From contig JASAON010001331.1 of assembly GCA_030849065.1 (NCBI GenBank), positions 1 through 13,666 of the forward strand: a stretch of 13,666 bases of DNA. Direction: 5' to 3'. Position 1 is the stretch's first letter. Each line of letters opens with the position of its first letter. This document shows positions 1 through 9,600 of the stretch, one piece after another. A program made the position numbers and the translations under genes. Under the pieces are notes generated by a model. It saw only the letters and a list, made by a program, of their open reading frames with translations. It made no database searches and was not told the DNA's origin. The DNA is from Jaenimonas drosophilae. Lineage: Eukaryota; Euglenozoa; Kinetoplastea; Trypanosomatida; Trypanosomatidae.

Positions 1-1
1 A

Positions 2-202
2 ACGGCGGAGATGAAGGAACGTGCGCGCGAGGATCTTCGTGAGCTCCGCAAGCACATGCGCATGCTGAAGTCCAACGGAGCCCGACGCAAGCTGAACAAG
101 TTGCGTGCGAAGCGCCAACGTGAGGAGGGAGATAATGAGGAGGCGCTCAACGCCTTTGACTCGGACTACCAACGTCGTGGCCGCGGTCGGCGTTTGGAGT
201 AG
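2..202 (+). CDS. 3' end of an unrecognised, highly charged protein (5' truncated by window)
   Basis: The reading frame is open from the first complete codon (position 2) to a TAG at 200-202 and gives the last 66 residues of a protein whose start lies outside the window. An ATG at 11 is in frame, but there is no reason to take it as the start. The segment is rich in Lys, Arg and Glu and looks like a long amphipathic or coiled helix through about residue 45. It then has an acidic patch (GDNEEALNAFDSD) and ends in a basic tail (QRRGRGRRLE) that could act as a nuclear or RNA-contacting tail. Codon use (CGN for Arg, GAG, AAG, CTC/CTG) matches the dynein gene downstream, which supports it being real coding sequence. 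I do not recognise the family. It lies on the same strand as the dynein gene, 423 bases upstream of that gene's start codon. Confidence 0.7.
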   Translation, partial: TAEMKERAREDLRELRKHMRMLKSNGARRKLNKLRAKRQREEGDNEEALNAFDSDYQRRGRGRRLE

Positions 203-314
203 ATGCAACCGAACCACCACCACCACAACAACACAGACAAAAGCTGTGTTCCATGCATCTGGATGATGTGTGTAAGCGACTAAGGAGGGATGATGCATCT
301 CTTCCATCTCTGCG

Positions 315-346
315 TATAAAATCTCCAAGTTCGTTCTCTGTCAGTG
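315..346 (+). promoter_or_regulatory. TATA-like and initiator-like pair (tentative)
   Basis: TATAAAA at 315-321 is followed by TCAGTG at 341-346, so the first T of the TATA is 28 bases from the A of a possible initiator. That spacing is typical of conventional RNA polymerase II core promoters. If the organism is a kinetoplastid, individual genes do not have such promoters and the match would be chance. The same TCAG (341-344) follows TTCGTTCTCTG and could equally be a splice acceptor. Reported because it bears directly on which kind of eukaryote this is. Confidence 0.2.
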
Positions 347-368
347 TTGTGTGTTGTCTTGCGTCCAC

Positions 369-410
369 CATCATCATCATCATCATCATCATCACCAGCA
401 ACAACAACAA
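369..410 (+). repeat. Microsatellite: (CAT)8 followed by (CAA)4
   Basis: Eight perfect CAT units (369-392) are followed, after CACCAG, by four perfect CAA units (399-410). The tract ends exactly where the pyrimidine tract at 411 begins. It is non-coding and lies 216 bases upstream of the dynein start codon. Tracts like this are prone to length change by replication slippage, so the exact unit number may vary between strains or be an assembly error. Confidence 0.9.
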
Positions 411-464
411 CCTCTCTTCTTGTGTTTTCTTCACAAAGTATGTAGATTAGCAATTTCCTTGCAG
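411..464 (+). promoter_or_regulatory. Pyrimidine tract with candidate (trans-)splice acceptor AGs
   Basis: Positions 411-432 are almost all C and T (only two G). The first AG after the tract is at 437-438; later ones are at 444-445, 449-450 and 463-464. The last follows TTTCCTTGC and resembles a good 3' splice site. A pyrimidine tract followed by AG some 160-190 bases before the start codon is what a kinetoplastid spliced-leader addition site looks like. No AG can be chosen from sequence alone. After the AG at 463-464, the first ATG in any frame is the dynein start at 626. Confidence 0.4.
440..445 (+). promoter_or_regulatory. Start-stop element ATGTAG in the leader (minimal upstream ORF)
   Basis: ATG at 440-442 is followed directly by TAG at 443-445. 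It is the last ATG in any frame before the dynein ATG at 626. If the mature transcript begins at the AG at 437-438 it would sit near the cap and could reduce or stall initiation. If splicing uses the AG at 463-464 it is removed. Its presence in the mRNA is therefore conditional. Confidence 0.3.
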
Positions 465-480
465 CCGTACTAGGAAATTG
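451..480 (+). repeat. Perfect 9-bp inverted repeat (possible leader hairpin)
   Basis: CAATTTCCT at 451-459 is the exact reverse complement of AGGAAATTG at 472-480, with a 12-base spacer (460-471). In RNA this could form a short hairpin whose loop contains the TGCAG of the candidate splice acceptor at 463-464. There is no T run after the stem, so it does not look like a terminator. Pairing does not extend on either side. Confidence 0.6.
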
Positions 481-506
481 ATCTCCCCACATCGTGTGCG
501 GCCCTC

Positions 507-518
507 CAACAACAACAA
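507..518 (+). repeat. Microsatellite (CAA)4
   Basis: Four perfect CAA units in the presumed 5' leader, the same motif as at 399-410. The leader as a whole is CAA/CA rich; such sequence tends to be unstructured in RNA. Confidence 0.75.
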
Positions 519-608
519 CACAGTTCGTCCCAGTACGAACCTATTCCGCACGCACGCACGTTGGTGTGAGGCCGTTACGAGGTACATAGAAGGTGGACCT
601 CTTCCACA

Positions 609-622
609 ACACACACACACAC
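609..622 (+). repeat. Dinucleotide repeat (AC)7 just before the dynein start codon
   Basis: Seven perfect AC units end three bases before the ATG at 626 (sequence between: AAC). The start context is therefore ACAAC-ATG-G, with A at -2, C at -1 and G at +4. The tract is untranslated if the ATG at 626 is used. An in-frame TAG at 587-589 and the lack of any ATG between them exclude an upstream ATG start. Confidence 0.85.
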
Positions 623-625
623 AAC

Positions 626-3600
626 ATGGCACCAAATCGATCTCCCCCCACGCGTCGGAGCCAGCAGCCCCACCGCTTCGCCGAGGTGCCCGCGGAGGAC
701 CTCAAAGACAAGTCGGCGGTGGAGAAGAAGATCATCACCCGCGGCTTCATGGCGCGGCACCGCATGGAAGAGAATGAGCTCCCCGGGGTGGAGGCGCTGG
801 CCAAGCAAAAGTACGAACAGAGCCCGCGCACCGAGAGCGGGGCGAGGCTGAACACCTCACGTCGGAGTGAGGTGAAGCGGCAGGTCCCACACGTGGCGCC
901 CGATCAGCCTCTCAAGACCATCAAGGTGCCCACGAGCCTCATTCACATGTTGGCCCGAGATGATACGCTCGCCGAGCAAGCCAGCGTCAGTGGGATGATG
1001 GATCACGACCGGCTGAGCCCACCACAACGTAGCTCACGCAAGATGCTTGACACCATCTCCCCCGCCATTCTCGCCGAGGATGAAAACAAGAAGATTGCGA
1101 GCCTCTCCGCCATTGGCCCGAGCTTCATTGAGCGCGTTGGCACCCTCTACCACCCGCTTGCCAACGTGCGCACGCCTTACCAAGACGGGGAGTGCGCCAA
1201 GTCGGGTGCTGCGCGACTCACCAACGCCGCGAGCCTCAAACGTCCAGAGCCGAGCGCGCGCAAGACCTTCTACGCCTTGCAGGATTTTGATAGCATGGAT
1301 AATGATAAGCACAGCCCGCAGGAGTGGGTGGCGCTTGGTGGGCCCGATGGCACACCGGCTCGCTCACGCTACCACGACAACGTTGCACAGCGCACGTTTT
1401 GGCGTCCGTGCAGAGTGGTGGAGTATGATGAGGTGAAGGAGTGCTTCCGGATTTGTTGGGATGATGATGGCAAGTCCAGCAAGTGGACTCAGCGCCTCAA
1501 CATCATCTTTGATGATGAGGATGAGCATGAGTGGCAGGCACGGGTACGACTGGCTGATCGATACCGCACCGAGACGGAGGCGGCGGTGCGCCAGCAAATG
1601 TATTTGGAATCCATCCCCGATGATGCTGTGCTGCCCGTGGATCAAGGCCAGATGGAGCGCATTCTCCGTCTCGTGGGGAAGGAGTTCCCCATTCCGTTTC
1701 TGCACGTTATTCAGGACCACACCGACGAGGCAGAGCGCACCTACTACCGCGGCTTGAAGCGCGCCATTCACCTCTACGACTTCCGGGATGTGGCGGAGAA
1801 GGAGCGGCTCAAGGACTATCAGCTCCCACGCATTCAGCCGGCACCAGTTCCCTCGTTGCGTGGGTTGTGTGGCACCATCAAGACCAACACGCCCAACTTC
1901 AACATTGCCCGCACTTTCCTCGCGGAGAACCACTTTCAATCCCACGCGTTGCTCTACGACACCCTGCACACCATCCACGTGGTCTGGGACGATTATAAGA
2001 ATCGCCCCCTCTGCCTCTCCGACTTCACGGGTGTAGAGCGTTTGCCTATGCGTCTCAACGTCTTTGCCGATGTGCAGGCGAAGCAGGGGTCCAACGCCTC
2101 GGAGAAGCTCCGCGGTGAGTGGAGCTCAACCGTGCACTCCACGATTCAGAACAACCTCGATCCATTCTTCAACTTCTACGAAGACAACATGGCACGCTAC
2201 AAGGCTGGACGCATGTACCGCTTCGTCTCCCTCGTCAACACCAGCATGAGCACGGTGCTGCGTGAGCTCATGGTTACTTCACTGACCAACTACGCCAGCT
2301 TCATCCACGCCTTTCATGTCGTGGCCTTGGAGGAGGATGAGGAAATGGAGGATCTGCCACAGGACTTGGAGGAGCGTGCCTACTGGGCAGAGCGGGAGGC
2401 CGCCCACAACGCCAAGCGTGAGCGCGAGGAGCAGGCGAAGCAAGCGGCCGAGGCACAGAAATCAGCCAAGGCCGCCGCCGCCGTGAAGAAGCCGGAGAAG
2501 AAGGACACGAAGAAGCAGCGCCGCTCAAAGGTGATGGAGAGCGCCGCCGAGGATGATGGCGCGGCGGCGGCGGATCCGCAATCGCCAACCACCGACGCAC
2601 CCGTGCCCTTTGTGTGGCGCCTCGGTGTGCATCGCAACTCCATCCCCCTGACGAAGCGTGTCGTGGACCTCACCATGAACGTCAATGGCCTGCAGCCCCT
2701 CTTCATCATTCGTCTTGTGGAGAGAGATCATGAGGTGGCCTACAGCCCCAGTCTGGATGAGGTACACGCCATGGTATCCCACGTCTTTGATCACTGCTTT
2801 GAGTACTCGGACAAGATTAGCGCCATGGGCGACCAACTCTTCCCACTCTTGGAGATGCCAACGGAGTATCTCCACGCCCTGGATGTGGATGAGCCCGTGG
2901 TGGTGGAGGCACGACGTCTTATTGTGCAAACCATGGATGAGAGCATGGAGGCCCCACTCCAGCTGCTGGAGATGTACAAGGAGTTTGAGTATATTCTGCA
3001 CACAGACGTGGAGGCGGTGGTGGGAGCGGCAGAGGATGAGAAGCTGAGCCTTGATGACTACGACTTCCTCTTTGAACGATTCACACGCGACCTCTCCCGC
3101 ATCATTGAGCGCACTCCCAACCTAGTGAAGTACGAACTCTTCGCGGTGGACTGCCACGAGCTCAAGGGCTCCTTGATGAAGAAGGCCAGCCATCTCATGT
3201 CTGCCCTGATGGAGCTCCTCGCACGGCAGATGCTGCAGCACTGCGACGCCGTTATTGAGGAGTACGAGAGCATCTTTGCACGCATCACCGTGCCCGTGGA
3301 TACTCCCGAGGAGCTCCAGGAGCTCCGTCTTTATCTCGACACCGTTCCCGACCGCGAGGCCAAGATCCAGGAGGTCTTCACACTGCTCACCAACGGCAAC
3401 GAACTTCTGCTGAAGTACCGCCACCTCATCCCACACGATGATTTTGTGAAGTACTGGATCGCCTACGAGTGGCCCAAGAAGCTCCAACAGGCCGTGGAGG
3501 ATCGCAACTTCCGTTGCAAGGAGTACCGCACCATCTTTATGCAAAATCTGCGCGACAACTGCGACAAGCTCTCCTACTCCATTATGCAGCTTGCCGCCAA

Positions 3601-6600
3601 CATTGAGGACTTCTCTCATATGGGCGATGACGCACGCGCCGATGAATTTTACGAACGGGCCAAGGAGATTGAGGCCACCATCAAGCGCTATCAGGATGAT
3701 GTTGTGCTCTACAACAGCCACGAGGAGCTCTTTGGTCTGCCACCGTCGCAGTACCCGCAGCTGAAGGAGATCAAGAACCACTTTGAGCCCTACTTCATGT
3801 TGTGGGAGGTGGCCAGCCTCTTCAACGCCGAGACCGACCGTTGGGTCAGCACGCGTGTGTCTGCGCTCCAGCCCGTGGAGGTGGACCAGAAGATCACTGA
3901 CTGGGGCAAGAAGGTCGCGCTCATCTCCAAGAAGATTAAGGAGTCGGAGCCCTCCGACGTGGTGAAGCGTCTGCGCGAGAACATTGAGCGCTGGAAGCCC
4001 AACATCCCACTCCTCTACGCCCTGCGCAGCAACTTACAAGCGACTCACTGGCGCTCCATTTATCAGGTGTGTGGCGTGCCTCGCGAGAAGCAAGGATTTG
4101 GCCCTGGTGGGGTGGATATCAACGATACCCGCCCCCTCTCCGACTTCCTCAAGCTCGGCATGCTGGAGTTTATTGCGCAGATTGAGAGTATCGCCACCGT
4201 GGCCCAAAAGACGTATGAGCTCGAGACGGAGCTCATGACGATGGAGGCGGAATGGAAGAAGCTCCTCTACGAAATGGAGCCTTACCAGGACACGTACAAG
4301 CTCAAGGCCAACGACCTGATGCAGCTCGCGCTCGACGAGCACATCCTCAAGACGCAGGCGATGCTCGGAAAGCCCATTGTGCGCCAGGCACCCGCGTTGC
4401 AAGCCCGTGTCTCGCAGTGGGAGCGGCAGCTCGACAACATCCAAACCACAATGGATGAGTGGTTCAAGTGCCAAAACACGTGGGCCTACCTCGAGCCCAT
4501 CTTCTCATCCGCCGATATCTCACGCAGTCTGCCCAAGGAAAAGCGCATGTTCGTGGAGGTGGATGAGGCGTGGCATCTCTTGATGGAGCACACACGCACC
4601 ATTCCGCAGGTACTCGCCCGCTGCCAAGATGAGGGCCTCCTCAAGACCCTGGTGGAGTCCAATGACACCTTGGAGGTGGTTCTGCGCAAGCTGCAGCAGT
4701 TCCTCGAGACGAAGCGCATGGCCTTCCCACGCTTCTACTTCATCTCCAACGAGGAGCTGTTGCAGATTCTCTCAGACTCCAAGGACCCCTACCTCGTCCA
4801 GCCCTACCTGTGCAAGTGCTTCGAGGGCATCAAGCGCATCAAATTTGCTGATCATCACGACATTATTGGCATGGAATCCGCCGAAGGTGAGAAGGTGCCC
4901 TTCAGCAAGAAAGTGAATCCAGGCGATCATGGCAATCAGGTTGAGCTATGGCTGCAGGCGGTGGAGAATGTGATGAAGGAGTCCATCCGTGATCAGCTGC
5001 AGCAGGCCATTGGCGATTACGCCACACGCAAGCGCGTTGAGTTTATTCGTGCCTGGCCTGGCCAGGTTGTGATTGCCATTTGCTCCCTCTTTTGGACGGT
5101 AGAGGCCACCAAGGCGATGCAGGATGAGGGCACCGTGGGCTTGACAACGTACCATGAAAAGTGCATCTCGCAGCTCGATGACCTCATCATCCTCGTCCGC
5201 GACAAGAACCTCGCCGCCGTGGAGCGCTGCACCTTGGAGGCCCTCGTGGTGATTGAGGTACACTCCAAGGACATCATTGGCATGCTGTGCGAGCGGGGCG
5301 TGGACTCCCCGACGAGCTTCGACTGGCTCTCCCAGCTCCGCTATTACTGGGATGAGGAAGTGAATCACGTCCACGTCTGCCAAATCAACGCCTCACTTCG
5401 TTATGGTTATGAGTACCTTGGAAACACAGGCCGACTGGTGATTACCCCACTGACAGATCGTTGCTACCGCACCTTGATTGGTGCGCTGCATCTCAACTAC
5501 GGCGGTGCCCCCGAAGGACCTGCCGGAACGGGCAAGACGGAAACCACCAAGGATTTGGCCAAGGCCTTGGGCAAGTACTGTGTCGTGTACAACTGTTCGG
5601 ACCAGATTTCTGCCAAGGATATGGCGAAGCTCTTCAAGGGTCTCACCCAGGCCGGTGCGTGGGGATGTTTTGATGAGTTTAATCGTATCGAGATTCAGGT
5701 GCTCTCCGTCATTGCACAGCAGGTTGCAACAATCCAGGACGCCATCGTGGCCAAACGCACGGAATTCATCTTCGAAGGCTGCCAAATCAAGCTCGACCCC
5801 GGTTGTGCCATCTTCGTCACCATGAATCCTGGCTACGCCGGTCGTGCCGAGCTCCCTGATAACCTCAAGGCCCTCTTCCGCCCCGTGGCTATGATGGTGC
5901 CCAACTACGCCATGATTGGCGAGATCCAGCTCTATTCCTACGGTTTCCTCCATGGCAAGGTCCTCTCCGAAAAGATTGTGGCCACCTACCGCCTCTGCTC
6001 CGAGCAGCTCTCCTCGCAGGATCACTACGATTATGGTATGCGTGCTGTCAAGGCTGTTCTTACGGCGGCTGGCCGCCTCAAGCGTCTCTATCCGGACGAG
6101 GATGAGATGATTTTGATGCTGCGCTCCATTCAGGATGTAAATCTTCCCAAGTTCCTCTCGCAGGATGTGGAGCTCTTCCGTGGTATCGTCTCGGATCTCT
6201 TCCCCGGTGTGAAGTTGCCCGAGCCCGACTACGAAGACATGCATCACGCCCTCATCTCCGTCTGTACGAAGCGCAATCTCCAGCTCACGACCTACTTTGA
6301 AGAGAAAATCCGCCAAACCTACGAAATGATCTGCGTGCGTCACGGTATGATGATTGTTGGATTCTCCTACGGTGGCAAGACCAAGGCATTGCAGTGTCTC
6401 TCCGAAGGTTTGGGTGTGATGGAGTTGGAGCACAAGGAGCTCCGCACACGACTCGTCACCATCAACCCCAAGTCTGTCACGATGTCTCAACTCTACGGCA
6501 AGGTGGAGCAGAGTGGTGAATGGACCGATGGCATTCTCAGCAACCGCTTCCGTCAGGTGGCGCAAGACACCACACCCGACCGCAAGTGGCTCGTCCTCGA

Positions 6601-9600
6601 TGGCCCAGTTGATGCCGTTTGGATTGAGAACATGAATACCGTCCTGGATGACAACAAGAAGCTCTGCTTGCAAAATGGTGACATCATTCCCATGTCCAAG
6701 ACCATGAATCTTGTCTTTGAGGTGCAGGATTTGGCCCACGCCTCTCCCGCCACCGTCTCACGTTGTGGCATGGTGTACGTGGAGCCACAATCGTTGGGCT
6801 GGGAGTGCCTCATGGCGTCCTACTACAATGATATGCCCGACTTCATCCTGGACAGCGATGCCCTCACCGCGGCGGTGATGAATATGACGAGCACCTTCAT
6901 GCACGAGACGCTGGAGTTCATCCGCAAGCGCACCAAGTGTGTTATTCCTCAGGGTGCGAGCACCGCGGTGATGTCCTTCATCAAGCTCTTCTCCTGCTTC
7001 GTCAATAACTTTGATGATGGCGAGGCGGCGGAGCGGGCGGGTGACCCCGACACCCACGCACGTTCCATGCTGATGCGCGTGGAAGGCTGGTACCTCTTCT
7101 CCCTCATGTGGTCTGTCGGTGGCTGCCTCTTCAACAAGGACCGTCTGGCCTTCAGCGCCTTCCTGCATGATCTCATCGCAGAGAAGGCGGGTGAGTACAA
7201 GATGACGATTGGCATCTTTGAAAAAACCACCTCCTTCTACGATATGCGCCTGGATAGCGGTGCGGAGGTGCGCTTTGTTAATTGGCTCGAGTCGGTTCCA
7301 GAGATTCAGATCCCGGAAGGGAGTGAGTACCAAGACATCATCGTTCCAACCAGTGAAACCGCCAAGTACTCCTTCCTCATAAAGCTTATGCTGGAGAACA
7401 TGCAGCCCTCCTTGTTGGTGGGTGACACCGGCACGGGCAAGACCATCATGATGAAGGAGCTGCTCAAGCAGCTGCCCAAGGATGGCTACTCGGTGAATAT
7501 GATTCAGTTCTCCGCGCAAACCACGGCGAGCCACTTGCAAAAGCTCATTGACAGCAACTGTGAAAAGCGTCGCAAGGGCTACTACGGACCTCCCATCAAC
7601 AAGAAGATGATCATCTTCATTGATGATACCAACCTTCCGCAGCTGGAGGAGTACGGCGCACAGCCCCCGATTGAGCTCCTTCGTCAGTACCTGGACCACG
7701 ATGGCTGGTACAGCCACAGCAAAGACGGCATTGAGTTCCGCCACCTGGTGGATGCACTACTCCTCTGTGCCATGGGCCCTGCTGGTGGTGGTCGCAACCC
7801 CATCACCCAACGCTTCACGCGCCACTTCAACAGCTTCAGCGTACCCTCCTTTGATGAATTCACCCTCAAGAAGATTTTCGGCAAGCTGACGGAATGGATT
7901 CTGTCCCAAGGCTTCCCACAATCGCTGCGGGCGCAGAGCGCCAACCTCGTTAACGCCACGGTGGAGCTCTACGAACTCCTCGTGGATAACCTCAAACCGT
8001 CCCCAGAGAAGTCGCACTACACCTTCAATCTGCGCGATGTTAGCAAAGTGTTCCAGGGCATTGACATGGTGAATGCCGCCCGCATCACCGATGAGCTGAA
8101 GCTGTCTGAGCTGTGGACCCACGAAGTTTCGCGCGCCTTTGCCGATCGTTTCATTGATGATCATGACACCAACTGGTTTAACGTGGAGGCGGGGAAGGTT
8201 TCTATGCGGCACTTCAAGGTGGCCCCGCAGATCATTGAGAATGACCCAATCATCTTCTCCACGGTCGTGAGTGAGGAAGGAAACTACGAACGTCTCGTGG
8301 ATAAGACGGATGCCCGGCAGATTCTCGAGAACAAGCTGGAGCTCTACAACATCCAATCCCGCGTTGGTGAGCTAAACCTCGTCGTCTTCAATTATGTCTT
8401 GGAGCATGTTGCACGCATCAGTCGTGTACTCCGCCAGCCTGGAGGCAATCTCCTCCTCGTTGGTGTTGGTGGCAGTGGCCGACGCAGCTGCACCCGCCTC
8501 GCCGCCTATGTCCAGGAGTGCGACTACTCCTCCATCACCGTGGCGAAGGAGTACGATCATGGAGATTTTCTCGATGATGTACGTTTGCTACTCCTCAAGA
8601 CTGGCCAGAAGGGCTACTCCACCGCCTTCGTCATGACCGACACCCAAATCACCGAAGAATCCTTCTTGGAAGATATTTGCAGTCTTCTCAACACGGGTGA
8701 GATCCCCGGATTGTGGGATGTGAAGCAAGACAAGGAGGTGTACGAGAATGCCGTGGCATCATTGCGCGACATTGGCCGCAACCTCGGACGCCCCGACACC
8801 GCCGAGGCCCTTCAGTCTCTCTTCGTTGAGCGCTGCCGCAAACACATGCACATCGTCCTCTGCTTCTCACCCTTGGGGAGCGTCCTGCGTGAGCGGCTGC
8901 GCAAGTTCCCCTCTCTCGTGAATTGCACCACAATTGACTGGTTTCGGGAGTGGCCCGAGGATGGCTTGCGCTCTGTGGCCACCCGCTTCCTCGCCCAGGA
9001 GGACCTCACTGATGCCGAGCGCGACTCCATTCGCGAGATGTTCGTGAGTTTTCATCAACAAATCCGTGAGATGGGCAAGGACTACCTCGCCGAGGCACGC
9101 CAACACACCTACGTCACCCCAACCAGCTACCTCGACCTCCTCTCCACCTTTGCGCGAATGCTCAAGGACAAGCGTAACGAGCTCGCCGCGCTGCGTCAGC
9201 GCTATGTGAATGGTCTCGACCAGCTGAAGAAGACGGAGGACCAGGTGGAAGTGATGCAGAATGAGTTGGCCCTCATGAAGCCCGAGCTCGCCAAGAAGCA
9301 AATCGAAACGGATGAGCTCATCAAGGAGGTGGAGCGGGAGAACAAGATTGCCGAGGAACAAAAGGCCATCGTCGCGGTGGATGAGGCCGCCGCCAATGAG
9401 CAGGCCGCTGCGGCCAAGAAGATCAAGGATGCATCGCAGGAGAAGGTGGACGAGGCACGTCCGTGGGTCGAGGCGGCAGAGGCCGCCGTGCGCAACCTCA
9501 ACCCGAAGGAGCTCCAGGAAATTAAGGCCCTGAAGAGCCCGCCCGAGACGGTGAAGTACGTCATTGAGGTGCTCTGCACCTTGTTGGGTGGCACCTACCG

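Larger units (their letters stand above)
203..625 (+). other. Intergenic region and 5' leader of the dynein gene
   Basis: This 423-base stretch separates the TAG of the upstream gene from the dynein ATG. No convincing coding sequence is present: short open stretches use unrelated codons and consist of translated simple repeats. It contains CA-, CAC- and CAA-rich DNA (213-240), a direct repeat of ATGCATCT (253-260 and 293-300), a TATA-like element (315-321), a CAT/CAA microsatellite (369-410), a pyrimidine tract with candidate splice acceptors (411-464), a 9-bp inverted repeat (451-480), (CAA)4 at 507-518, (GCAC)3 at about 548-560 and (AC)7 at 609-622. It must include the end of the upstream transcript and the start of the dynein transcript. 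I see no clear polyadenylation signal such as AATAAA. Confidence 0.8.

Noticed and set aside
253..450. Short frame that translates to a run of Ile and Asn, and its minus-strand Met or Asp runs
   Set aside because: Pure translation of the CAT and CAA microsatellites; codon use unlike the real genes.
451..480. Rho-independent terminator reading of the inverted repeat
   Set aside because: The sequence is eukaryotic, the stem is A/T rich, and no T run follows.
593..625. Eleven extra N-terminal codons starting from GTG at 593
   Set aside because: A GTG start is not expected in a nuclear eukaryotic gene. The added residues are the translation of the (AC)7 repeat, and ATG 626 is the first ATG after the in-frame stop at 587-589.
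2330..2596. Possible unspliced intron at the low-complexity segment
   Set aside because: The frame is open throughout, its length and codon choice fit coding sequence, and no convincing GT...AG pair with a pyrimidine tract bounds it.
5393..6739. Long open frame of 448 codons on the minus strand
   Set aside because: It lies wholly inside the dynein AAA1-AAA2 coding sequence. The sense strand rarely uses TTA, CTA or TCA, which leaves the antisense frame open. The translated sequence shows no recognisable domain.
6758..7744. Open frame of 328 codons on the minus strand
   Set aside because: Antisense shadow of the AAA2-AAA3 coding sequence, with no independent support.
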